Assembly: GCF_006088715.1 (NCBI RefSeq)
Contig: NZ_CP030771.1
Coordinates: forward strand, 310,001-374,000
Length of the DNA stretch: 64,000 bases
Origin: Streptomyces sp. YIM 121038
GTDB taxonomy: Bacteria; Actinomycetota; Actinomycetes; Streptomycetales; Streptomycetaceae
Reading direction: 5' to 3'
Numbering within the stretch: position 1 is the first letter of the stretch; each line of letters starts with the position of its first letter. This document shows, one piece after another, positions 6,809-15,106 of this stretch. The notes under the pieces are model-generated. The model searched no databases, was not told where the DNA came from, and worked only from the letters and a program-made list of their open reading frames with translations. The position numbers and the translations under genes are program-made.

Positions 6809-9730
6809 TCACCGGGGCGGGCCGTCGCCGAGGTGGGCGGCGAGGGCCCGGGACACCTCGGCGCGGTTGACGACCCGCAGCTTCTTCAGGGTCCGGGCGA
6901 CGTGGTGCTCGACCGTGCGCACCGAGAGGCAGAGCGCCTGGGCGATGTCGCGGTTGCTGGCACCTTCGGCGAGGAGCCTGGCCACCTCGATCTCCCGGGG
7001 TGAGAGGCCCTCCCCATAGCCGCGCCTCCCCGGTGTGGCGGGGCGCTTCGCACCCGCCTGCCGCAAGGCGTGCCGACACCGGGCGAGGTCGGCGGTGGCC
7101 TCCAGCCTGCTGTAGGTGTCGAGCGCTTCGTCGAGCGAAGCGGACTCCGCCGGTGCTCCTGGGCCGCTGTGGCACAGCGCGAGCAGTTCGGCGGCCCGGG
7201 CGGCGAAGTAGGGCCTGCCGATGGTCCGCCACATGTCGCGGGCCTGCTGGAACCACCGGGCCGCGCTCGCGGGGTCGGTGCTCTGCTCCAGTACGCCACG
7301 GGCGACGCAGAGTTCGGCGTCCGCAGCGGGTGCGACGTAGCCGCCCCGTGCCGCCAGGGCTTCGGCCACCAGGTCCTGCGCCTCGGCGCGGTGACCGGTC
7401 GCCAGGCCCGCGCGGACCGCCGCCTGGACCGTGCCCAGCGGCTTGTACCAGATGCCGGCGGACCGGAGCAGGCGGAGCGCGGGCCCGAGGGTCTCCCACG
7501 CCTTGTCGGGCTCGTCGCGGGCGAGGTGGACCTCGGCGGTCGCGGCCGCGGCGTGCAGGGTGCACACGGCCCCGCCGATGCGTTCGCCCGCGCGGCGGGC
7601 GAACTCCAGGTGCTCCATCGCCGTGCCCCACTGCCCCTTGCAGACCGCGAGGCTCCCGCCGATCAGGGCCTGTTCCCGCTGCGCGATCGCCATGTCGGGG
7701 CAGGTCGTGTTCAGCTCGTCGAGGCGCTCTTCGAGGCCCGACCAGGCTCCGGCGAACCAGTCGCACCGCAGCAGCTGGGTCCGGGCGAAGCATTCCAGGG
7801 AGGGGTTGACGCCGTCGGCCGTCAGCTGCGCCGCCTCGTGCAGCACCGCGGCCGCCCGCGCGTCCTCCCCTCGGTTCAACGCGTTCGACCCGACGTTGTA
7901 CAGGGCGATGAGTCGCTGTCTTCGCGTCTCGGGGTGCGGGGAGGTCCGCGGCAGGGCGTCGACCAGTTCCCACAGGCGGGCGTCGCCCTTGCGGGACATC
8001 AAGAACAGTTTCGCGCCTTCGAGTTCGGCCATCCGGGCCTCGTCCTGGCAGCCTTGCAGGGCGCTCTCGGCCCGTGCCACCCACTGGTCGAGCTCGGCGG
8101 CGGTCTGCGTACGCTCGTAGAAGATGGCGCTGAGCATGCCGGACGCGGCGAGCGTGGGCCACGGTCCGAGCTCCTCCACCGCCTTCATCAGCTCGCGGTA
8201 CGAGGCCTTGTCGCCCGCGTGGTTCACGAGGACCGCGGCGAGCGTGAGCCGCACGCGGCCGCGGGTCTGGACGGGCAGGGTGGTGTCGTCCACGAGCCGT
8301 CGCATGATGGCCAGGTGGTGCGCGAAGCGCGTGAATTTGTGCGCGATGTCGCTGAGGGCGAGCGCGGCGCGCGACCGCACCTCGGGGCGCACTCCGTCCT
8401 CGCTGAGGATGCCGTGCAGGAGTTGGGAGGCGATGCCGTCGTCCCCCATGGCGACGGCTTCGCGGGCCGCGGCCTCCGCCTCGCGCAGCCACGCCTGCTT
8501 GTCCCCCAGCGCTTTGGTGTGGTGGGCGATCTGGACGAGCGCGGGCCGCGGCTGTCCGCGCAGTACGCCGTGGGCCCGCTGGTGCAGGTGGATCCGCTGC
8601 GGGCCGGGAAGGTCTCCGTAGACGGCTTGCTGCGCGAGGACGTGCCGGAAGGCGTACTTGGCGGGTTCCGACTCGTGCAGGAGGGAGCGGTGCAGGGCTT
8701 GGGTGAGCGCGGCGGTGGCCTGCTCGGCCGCCAGTCCGGCGACCTCCGCCAGGACGTCCTGTGCCGCGGGTACCGCGAGGACGGCCGCGGCCTCGACGAG
8801 GCGGGCGGCGGACTCCGGCAGCTCGGCCAGCCGCTCGTGGACGGCTTCCCGCAGGGAGCGCGGCGCCGGTGACCGGCCCAGGAACTCCACTTCCTGTTCG
8901 AGCCCTTGGGCGGCGTCCTGCGAGGTGCTCCTCTTGCGCCGGTCCAGGAGCGTGAGCAGGTCCTCCTCCACCACCAGGGGGAGTCCGGCGCTGCGCCGGT
9001 GCAGCACCCGGCCCAGGGTGTGGCCCGCCACGCGTCCCACGACGTCCGAGGCCAGGGCCGTGACCTCGCGCGCGCTGAGCGGCTGGAGCCGGATCTCGCC
9101 GCCCGACACACCGATCGGCCGCCGGTAGGCGTTGCCCAGGACGGGCTCGGTGGGCGGCAGGTCCTCCGCGCGGTAGGTGAGGACGAGGCCGAGGCCGCCG
9201 GGGGGTTCCCGGGCGATGAGGAACAGCAGTTCGCGCGTGGCCTCGTCCGCCCAGTGCATGTCCTCGATGACCAGCACCACCGGCTCGACCGCGCGCAGCA
9301 CGGCGCGGATGCCCAGGACGAGCCGGAGGCGCTCGGGCATCGCCGAGGTCGCCTGGCGGGAGTCGTCGAGGTGGGGGGCCAGGTCCGGCAGATAGGCGGC
9401 CAGCGTGCCGGTTTCGGGGGGCAGCAGACAGTTCTGGGGCAGGTGCTCCGCCGCCTTGCCGACGGCTTGGAGGACGGGGCCGTACGGGAACGGCTCGCGC
9501 AGCGGATAGCAGAGCCCCGTCGCGACGTGCGTGTTGGAGGCCGTCAGCAGCAGTTCCGCCTCGCGGACGAGGCGGGACTTACCGGATCCGGCCTCGCCTT
9601 CGATCATGACCACCGAGGGCGGGCCGCGCAGGGAGGTCATGAGGTCTTCGAGCTCGCGCTCGCGGCCGACCAGGGTGAAGCCGTCTCTCCGCATCCCCGA
9701 GATGTCCGCGGAAGTCACCGCCTGAGCCAC
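6809..9730 (-). CDS. LAL-type (large ATP-binding) LuxR family regulator
   Basis: A 973-aa regulator. An AAA/STAND ATPase region lies near the N-terminus, with Walker A GEAGSGKS (residues 45-52) and Walker B-like LVIEDMHWADEAT. A long helical repeat (TPR-like) middle region follows, then a LuxR HTH at the extreme C-terminus (GLSPREIEVARLLAEGASNRDIA...SVRTVEHHV). LALs act as ligand- or protein-switched activators and are often found in actinomycete biosynthetic clusters. The GTG at 9730 was chosen because GAGGACGAG precedes it by a normal distance; the reading frame is open further upstream but that part looks non-coding. It is divergent from the HATPase operon and may control it. Confidence 0.9.
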   Translation of the reverse strand: MAQAVTSADISGMRRDGFTLVGRERELEDLMTSLRGPPSVVMIEGEAGSGKSRLVREAELLLTASNTHVATGLCYPLREPFPYGPVLQAVGKAAEHLPQNCLLPPETGTLAAYLPDLAPHLDDSRQATSAMPERLRLVLGIRAVLRAVEPVVLVIEDMHWADEATRELLFLIAREPPGGLGLVLTYRAEDLPPTEPVLGNAYRRPIGVSGGEIRLQPLSAREVTALASDVVGRVAGHTLGRVLHRRSAGLPLVVEEDLLTLLDRRKRSTSQDAAQGLEQEVEFLGRSPAPRSLREAVHERLAELPESAARLVEAAAVLAVPAAQDVLAEVAGLAAEQATAALTQALHRSLLHESEPAKYAFRHVLAQQAVYGDLPGPQRIHLHQRAHGVLRGQPRPALVQIAHHTKALGDKQAWLREAEAAAREAVAMGDDGIASQLLHGILSEDGVRPEVRSRAALALSDIAHKFTRFAHHLAIMRRLVDDTTLPVQTRGRVRLTLAAVLVNHAGDKASYRELMKAVEELGPWPTLAASGMLSAIFYERTQTAAELDQWVARAESALQGCQDEARMAELEGAKLFLMSRKGDARLWELVDALPRTSPHPETRRQRLIALYNVGSNALNRGEDARAAAVLHEAAQLTADGVNPSLECFARTQLLRCDWFAGAWSGLEERLDELNTTCPDMAIAQREQALIGGSLAVCKGQWGTAMEHLEFARRAGERIGGAVCTLHAAAATAEVHLARDEPDKAWETLGPALRLLRSAGIWYKPLGTVQAAVRAGLATGHRAEAQDLVAEALAARGGYVAPAADAELCVARGVLEQSTDPASAARWFQQARDMWRTIGRPYFAARAAELLALCHSGPGAPAESASLDEALDTYSRLEATADLARCRHALRQAGAKRPATPGRRGYGEGLSPREIEVARLLAEGASNRDIAQALCLSVRTVEHHVARTLKKLRVVNRAEVSRALAAHLGDGPPR

Positions 9731-10047
9731 CGGTTCTCGTCCTCTGCAGGGTGTGAACGGCCTACCCGAAACACCAGACCAGACCGCCCAGTTTAGCCAG
9801 CGCGGCCCCCTTCGTCCGTCCGGCCGCCGGGGGCGCGCGAAGCGTGGAACGGGCGGGCCGACGCGCCCCGAGCACCCGGCGAATCGGCATGCGAACACCC
9901 CCACCCCTGCTCCACACCACGTAATCCGTGCTCCACACCACGCAATAGGTGGTGCCCCGCATTGAATGCGCATCTATCCGCGCGGTCCTCTGGGTGTCGA
10001 CAGGCGCGATCCCTCACAGCTCCGCTCAGCGGACCGAGGAGGCAGAG
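9731..10047. promoter_or_regulatory. divergent promoter region between the LAL gene and the HATPase operon
   Basis: This 317-bp gene-free stretch holds two adjacent 21-bp direct repeats (9908-9928 and 9929-9949, sharing TGCTCCACACCACG, 18 of 21 identical), i.e. two helical turns apart. The second overlaps an inverted repeat, CACCAC-7-GTGGTG (9936-9954). The layout suits cooperative binding by a dimeric regulator such as the LuxR protein. Clear -10/-35 boxes could not be assigned. Confidence 0.55.
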
Positions 10048-10659
10048 ATGACTCCGTTCTTCGACAACCGCAGCAACGTGGCACTGGAGACCAGGCCCGT
10101 GCTCAGCGCCCGCTCCGAGACCGGGCAGGCCCGGCACCCGCACGGCGCGGAGCCGCCGGTGGCCGCCCCTCCGGGCCCGGCGCCGCACGCCGAGGACGGC
10201 CGTACCGACCGGCACTACCAGCGAGATCGCCGACGGCCGGGGGGCTTTCGCGCCCTGCGGCTCAGGCTTCCGGCCGCCGCCGACGCGGTGCCCGGCGCCC
10301 GTCACCGGGTGCGCCGCTCCGTGATCGAGTGGGGCTGGGGCGACCAGGTGGACACCGTGGAGCTCCTGTTCTGTGAGCTGCTGTCCAACGCCGTCAAGCA
10401 CGCGTCGACGGGTTCCGGGGCCGAGGAGACGGTCGAGGTCTGCGTCCGGCAAGGAGACGCCTCGCTCATCGTCACGGTCGACGACTCCGGTTCCAAGGGC
10501 ACTCCCGCGGTCGCCGGCTCCCCCGTGGACGAACTCGCGGAGAGCGGTCGGGGGCTGCTCCTGGTGGAGGCGATGGCCTCCGCGTGGGGCTGCGGCCGGA
10601 CCCGGAGGGGGACCAGGACGTGGTTCCTGTTGGACCCGGCCGGTTCCGGGCCCCGCTGA
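10048..10659 (+). CDS. anti-sigma-factor-type HATPase (SpoIIAB/RsbW-like)
   Basis: A 203-aa protein with a low-complexity N-terminal ~85 residues followed by a GHKL ATPase domain. The N box is ELLSNAVKHA, the G1-like motif is VDDSGSKGTPAV and the G2-like motif is GRGLLLVEAMA. Streptomyces genomes carry many such single-domain ATPases; some are serine kinases that regulate anti-sigma antagonists, others have unknown partners. There is an ideal GAGGAGG site 7 bases before the ATG. No anti-anti-sigma or sigma gene is adjacent. The next genes encode a winged-helix protein and an acyl-CoA synthetase, so it is probably the first gene of that unit. Confidence 0.85.
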   Translation: MTPFFDNRSNVALETRPVLSARSETGQARHPHGAEPPVAAPPGPAPHAEDGRTDRHYQRDRRRPGGFRALRLRLPAAADAVPGARHRVRRSVIEWGWGDQVDTVELLFCELLSNAVKHASTGSGAEETVEVCVRQGDASLIVTVDDSGSKGTPAVAGSPVDELAESGRGLLLVEAMASAWGCGRTRRGTRTWFLLDPAGSGPR

Positions 10660-10821
10660 GGCGGACCCGACCGCCGAGGGCGGCGACGCCCAGGCCCTGC
10701 GCCCGGCTCTCCTCCCCGCGCCCCGGCCCTGCGATGCCCGGCCCCCTCCCCAAGGGTGCTCGGCCGGGCGGTGAAGCCTCCCGAAGAGCACACGTCCCCC
10801 GCGCCACAGGAAGACGCATAC

Positions 10822-11439
10822 ATGATCCGCTTTCCCGCACCGCTTCCCCCGCACCCAGACCATCCGGCCGGGCCGGCACGGCGCACGCCGCAGGCCGTGC
10901 CCCCCGCCACGCCAGGACGTCGGAACATCCACCGCGCGACCGGCGGCATCCCGACGCTGCGCTGGCCGGAGCAGGCCGCCGTGGTCCACGAGCTGCGTCT
11001 GCGCAAGGTGCCCCGGCTCCTCCTGGTGCTCCCCGGGGAGCAGCCGCCCACGACCGTGGACCCGATGGAGGACTGGGCGCGCCTTCCGGTCGACGAGAGG
11101 GAACTGCAGGTGCGCTGCGACACCTTGCGGGCCAGGGCCTCGCTGCGCAAACCGGTGATCGACGCGCAGGACGTGCTGCGCTTCGCCGGGCGGCACCTGC
11201 CGCTGGCGGCGGGCGAGGCGGAGATCGCGCGCCCGCTCGCCGAGTCCTACGGATCCGTGGTCAGCCGCGAAGAGCTGGCCGCCCGGCTGTGGCCCGACGA
11301 AGAGAACGGCCGGCGGAACGCGCTGGACGTCAGGATCCTGCGCACGCGCCGCCGGGTCGCCCCACTCGGCTTGATCATCAGCACGGTGCGGCAGCGGGGC
11401 TACCTGCTCCACGCCGAGCTCGACGAAGGAGCGGTATGA
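10822..11439 (+). CDS. winged-helix (OmpR/PhoB-type DNA-binding domain) protein without receiver domain
   Basis: A 205-aa protein whose C-terminal part (about 120-197) is a Trans_reg_C winged helix: VSREELAARLWPDE, then the recognition-helix region NALDVRILRTRRRVA, and the wing ISTVRQRGYLL. The N-terminal ~110 residues are proline-rich and then hydrophobic (VPRLLLVLPGEQPP) and lack the phospho-acceptor residues of a receiver domain. It is therefore likely an orphan transcription factor, somewhat like the DNA-binding part of SARPs. CAGGAAG precedes the ATG. Its stop overlaps the ATG of the acyl-CoA synthetase (ATGA), implying co-translation. Confidence 0.78.
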   Translation: MIRFPAPLPPHPDHPAGPARRTPQAVPPATPGRRNIHRATGGIPTLRWPEQAAVVHELRLRKVPRLLLVLPGEQPPTTVDPMEDWARLPVDERELQVRCDTLRARASLRKPVIDAQDVLRFAGRHLPLAAGEAEIARPLAESYGSVVSREELAARLWPDEENGRRNALDVRILRTRRRVAPLGLIISTVRQRGYLLHAELDEGAV

Positions 11440-13325
11440 ACGCCGAAGGCAACATCCCGATCGTGAGCTACGGCCAGGTGGTCCCCGGCGACGGCTGGGA
11501 CAGTCCGACCGACCCCGGCGAGACGCTCGCCCACCTGGCCCGCCGCAACGCGGCGCTGTGGCCCGACGCGGCGGCGCTGCGCTGGCGCGACCTCGTCGGC
11601 GACCGGTGTCACCTGACCTACGCCGAGGCCTGGAGCGACAGCGAGGGCACGGCGCGCGGTCTGCTGTCCCTGGGCCTCGCTCCGGGCGATCGCGTGGCGG
11701 TGCTCAGCGGGCTGCGGTCCGAGTGGACCACGACGCTCATGGCCGCCGCGACGTCGGGCCTGGTCGTGGTGTCCCTGCTGCCCTCGACCGTCCCCGAGGA
11801 GATCGTCCACGTACTCGGTGACTGCGGCGCCCGCGTGGTGGTGTGCGAGAACGCGGCGCAGCTGGCGAAGGTCGAGGCCGCCTGGCACCGCCTGCCTCGG
11901 CTGCGTCACGCCGTGCTGATGGACGCCCCCGCCGAGGCCTCGGACCCCGGTCCCGCGGAGCACCCGGCGCGCACGGTGAGCCTCGGCGAACTCCGTACCC
12001 GGGGGCGGGCCGAGGTCAGCGCGGCGGAGCTGCGACGGCTCTCGGACGCGGTCCGGGCCGAGGACCTGCTGGCCATCATCTACACCTCGGGCACCACGGG
12101 CCCCAAGAAGGGCTGCGCCCTCACCCACGGCAACTACGTCAGCGTCCTGCGGGCGCACCCCCGGCCGCCGCACCGCCCCGGGGCGGCACGGGACCACAGC
12201 AACGGCACGATCTTCGTCGTCACGGGGCCGCACACCATCGCGATGCTCATGCAGGTGTTGGCCTGGTGGTCGCGGTACACGCTCGCCTTCCGCCGCGGCG
12301 GCCCCGACGACAGCCTGGTGGACGAGATCCGCGCCGCACGCCCGCAGATCCTGCCGCTGGTCCCCCTGGCGCTGGAGCAGATCTACAGCTCGGTCCTCGC
12401 CACCAGGTCCGAGGCGGAAGCGTCCCAGGCCCTGGAAGCGGCGCGGGCGGGCCTGGACGCACGTGAGCGCGTCCGGCGCGGGGAAGCCCTGCCACCCCGC
12501 CTCCAGGAGTGGTTCGACGCGATGGAGGAAACGCTGTTCGCCGAGGTCCGCGGGCACTTCGGGGGCGCGCTGCGGCGGGCGACGGTATCGGGCGCGCCGG
12601 TGTCCGAGGAGATCCTGTCGTTCTTCCTCGGCTGCGGAGTTCCCCTCGTCGAGTGCTACGGGATGACGGAGACGGCGGCGGTGGCCACCACCAACACCCC
12701 CGACGCCTACCGCCTCGGGACCGTGGGCAGGCCCCTGCCCGGCGTCGAGGTCGCCACGGCGCCCGACGGGGAGGTCCTGATCCGGGGCGCCAACGTCTTC
12801 AGCGGCTACTGGGGTTATCACGAGGACGCGTTCGGCAGCGTGCGCGACGGCTGGCTGCACACCGGCGACCTCGGCAGCATCGACGCGAACGGCTATCTGA
12901 CGCTCACCGGACGCAAGAAGGAACTCATCCAGCTCTCCCACGGTGTGGCCGTGACACCGCATCCGCTCGAGAGCGCCTTGCGCAGGCATCCGCTGATCTC
13001 CCATGCGGTCGCCTATGGGGAAGGGAAGCCGCATCTCGTGGTCCTTCTGACGCTCGACGAGCGCTACGCCCCGAAGTGGGCGGCCGAGCGGAGCCTGCCC
13101 ACCGACATCCCGCGACTGACGCGGGAGCCGGTCCTGTTGGAGGAGCTGGAGCGGACGCTCGCGGAGGCGAACGCCACCCTCCAGGACTACTACCGAGCCC
13201 AGGCGATCACGCTTCTTGAGCGCGATCTCTCCCTGGACGAGGGGGAGCTGACCATTTCGATGAAGGTCGTGCGACCCGTGGTGCACGCGCGCTTCCGCAC
13301 GTCCCTCGAAGCGCTCTACCGGTGA
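11436..13325 (+). CDS. long-chain acyl-CoA synthetase (AMP-binding, FadD-like)
   Basis: A 629-aa ANL-superfamily enzyme that activates a fatty acid to acyl-AMP and then acyl-CoA. Motifs visible in order: the P-loop YTSGTTGPKKG, ECYGMTETA (A5), GWLHTGDLGSIDANGYLTLTGRKKELI (A7-A8), and the C-terminal ELTISMKV. In that last motif the usual catalytic lysine of the TPxxKxxR region falls at K of SMKV. Length and motifs fit the FadD15-type long-chain synthetases. It overlaps the winged-helix gene by 4 bases and is convergent with the ABC lipoprotein gene, with only ~10 bp between the stops. Substrate chain length cannot be read from the sequence. Confidence 0.9.
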   Translation: MNAEGNIPIVSYGQVVPGDGWDSPTDPGETLAHLARRNAALWPDAAALRWRDLVGDRCHLTYAEAWSDSEGTARGLLSLGLAPGDRVAVLSGLRSEWTTTLMAAATSGLVVVSLLPSTVPEEIVHVLGDCGARVVVCENAAQLAKVEAAWHRLPRLRHAVLMDAPAEASDPGPAEHPARTVSLGELRTRGRAEVSAAELRRLSDAVRAEDLLAIIYTSGTTGPKKGCALTHGNYVSVLRAHPRPPHRPGAARDHSNGTIFVVTGPHTIAMLMQVLAWWSRYTLAFRRGGPDDSLVDEIRAARPQILPLVPLALEQIYSSVLATRSEAEASQALEAARAGLDARERVRRGEALPPRLQEWFDAMEETLFAEVRGHFGGALRRATVSGAPVSEEILSFFLGCGVPLVECYGMTETAAVATTNTPDAYRLGTVGRPLPGVEVATAPDGEVLIRGANVFSGYWGYHEDAFGSVRDGWLHTGDLGSIDANGYLTLTGRKKELIQLSHGVAVTPHPLESALRRHPLISHAVAYGEGKPHLVVLLTLDERYAPKWAAERSLPTDIPRLTREPVLLEELERTLAEANATLQDYYRAQAITLLERDLSLDEGELTISMKVVRPVVHARFRTSLEALYR

Positions 13326-13336
13326 CGTTCCCACTC

Positions 13337-15016
13337 TCACTTGGTGAAGCCGATGTCCTGATAGACGACGGAGGCGAAGCCTTGGGCTCCCAGGTTGGCC
13401 AGCGAACGCTTCGACGCGACGATTCCCGGATCCTGGTAGAGAGGGATGTCCGCCGCCTCCTGCCAGATCAGGCGATCGGCCCGGTTGATGACGTCGAGGA
13501 CCTTCCGCTTGTCCGTCTCGGTCGCCGCCTCGTCGAGCAGCGCGTCGATCCGCGCTGTCCCGGTCCGTGAGAAGTTCAACTGCATGTCCTTCCCCTTGGG
13601 CTTCACGTAGAGGCTGCGATTGACCGACACCGGGAAGGGCCGCATGGTCCAACTCACCGTCGTCAGATCGAAGTTGCCGGGGATGATGTAGCGCTCGAAG
13701 AGCACGTTGAGCGGAACGAGCGTGAGCTTCAGCCGGACACCAGCTGTGCGGAGCATGGCCTGGATGACCCGTCCCTCGTTCTGCGCTTCGGCGTCTCCGC
13801 TCACGGCCAGGTAGTCCAGTTCGAGCTTGCGGCCGTCCTTCTCGCGGACGGCGCCGTCGAGATGCCACCCGGCCGAGGCGAGCGCCGCCCGGGCGGCCGC
13901 GGGGTCGTAGGCGCCGACCCGGCCCGCGTTGTCCTGGTAACCGGCCTGCTGGGGCAGGAGGAAGTGGTTGCCGAGCGGTTGTGCCTTCCAGTCGACCCCC
14001 TGGAGCGCGACCTCTGCGATCCGCCGGCGGTCGATGGCCCGCGCCAGCGCCCTCCGCACACGGGCGTCCCGCAGGACGGGGCTCTCTCCGTTCATCGTCA
14101 GCTGGTGGTGGCTCGACGATCCGGCCCGCAGGATCCGCGCGTGCGGCGTGTCCTGGGCGGACCGGTACGCGGCGGCCCTCGTCCCGACGTCGAAGAAGTC
14201 GACCTCTCCGTTGGCGAAGGCCCCCGCGTGCGCGGCCGGGTCGAGCGCGCGGAATACGATCTTGTCGAGCATCGGGGTGTTCCCCCACCACTTCTCGTCG
14301 CGCACCACGGTGAGCGTCTTCGCGGTCTCGTCCCGCTGGGCGAACTTGAACGGCCCGGCCGTGACGCGCGCCTTGCCCCTGAATCCGTCGTTGAAGCCGC
14401 GGGCCGTGCGGATGACGGACGCCGGGTACAGGGGCGTGAACAGCGAGCGCCACTCCCCGAAGGGTCTGGCGAAGTCGACGGTGACCTCCCGGTCTCCCCC
14501 GGGCCCCCTCGACACCTTCGCGATCAGGTCGTAGCCCGTGTGGGACACCGCGTGGAAGTCCGGGTCCCTGCCGTTCTGCGCGCGCCAGCTCGCCAGGAAG
14601 TCCCGGTAGGTGATCGGGGTCCCGTCGCTCCATCGCGCGTCGTCGTTGACGCGGTAGGTGACGCGCTGCCGTCCCGCCTTCGTACGGGACACGGCGGAGA
14701 GGAGGTAGTCGGGGTCCGGCGCCACCCGGCCGCGGTCGTCGCTCTTCATGAGGACGGGCATCATCGACTCCATGATGCGGCGTGTGTCGATGTTCCCGCC
14801 GTCGAGATGGCGGACGTTGAGGTTGTCCTGGATGACGCCCAGCGGCCAGTCGAGTACGCCTCCCTTCCTCAGGTCGGCGCGGTCGACGCGGTTGACCTGG
14901 CTCGCGGCAGGGCCCGCCGACGGGGGCTCGTCCTGGCGGGTCGCGCACGCGTTGACGAGTGAGGCGCAGACAGCGGCTGCGAGCACCGAGGTGACTGCCG
15001 TGCGAGAAGGGCGCAT
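13337..15016 (-). CDS. peptide/nickel-type ABC transporter substrate-binding lipoprotein (SBP family 5)
   Basis: A 559-aa extracellular binding protein. It begins with a lipoprotein signal peptide (MRPSRTAVTSVLAAAVCASLVNAC), Cys24 being the likely lipidated residue. The remainder has the family-5 pattern: LDWPLGVIQDNLNVRHLDGGN, the signature region VTYRVNDDARWSDGTPITYRDF, and the C-terminal RIDALLDEAATE and DIPLYQDP. DppA/OppA-type proteins deliver peptides or other solutes to the permease. GGAAGG lies upstream of the ATG. It is the last gene of the minus-strand importer unit, after the permease/ATPase fusion. Confidence 0.9.
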   Translation of the reverse strand: MRPSRTAVTSVLAAAVCASLVNACATRQDEPPSAGPAASQVNRVDRADLRKGGVLDWPLGVIQDNLNVRHLDGGNIDTRRIMESMMPVLMKSDDRGRVAPDPDYLLSAVSRTKAGRQRVTYRVNDDARWSDGTPITYRDFLASWRAQNGRDPDFHAVSHTGYDLIAKVSRGPGGDREVTVDFARPFGEWRSLFTPLYPASVIRTARGFNDGFRGKARVTAGPFKFAQRDETAKTLTVVRDEKWWGNTPMLDKIVFRALDPAAHAGAFANGEVDFFDVGTRAAAYRSAQDTPHARILRAGSSSHHQLTMNGESPVLRDARVRRALARAIDRRRIAEVALQGVDWKAQPLGNHFLLPQQAGYQDNAGRVGAYDPAAARAALASAGWHLDGAVREKDGRKLELDYLAVSGDAEAQNEGRVIQAMLRTAGVRLKLTLVPLNVLFERYIIPGNFDLTTVSWTMRPFPVSVNRSLYVKPKGKDMQLNFSRTGTARIDALLDEAATETDKRKVLDVINRADRLIWQEAADIPLYQDPGIVASKRSLANLGAQGFASVVYQDIGFTK

Positions 15017-15106
15017 GGGGCTGCCTTCCTGTGGACGTGACTGCCGATACCCGCCCCTGTGCGCCGGTCGGGCCCTTCCGACGTGGGCGGCTGTTGCTGG
15101 TGGCCC

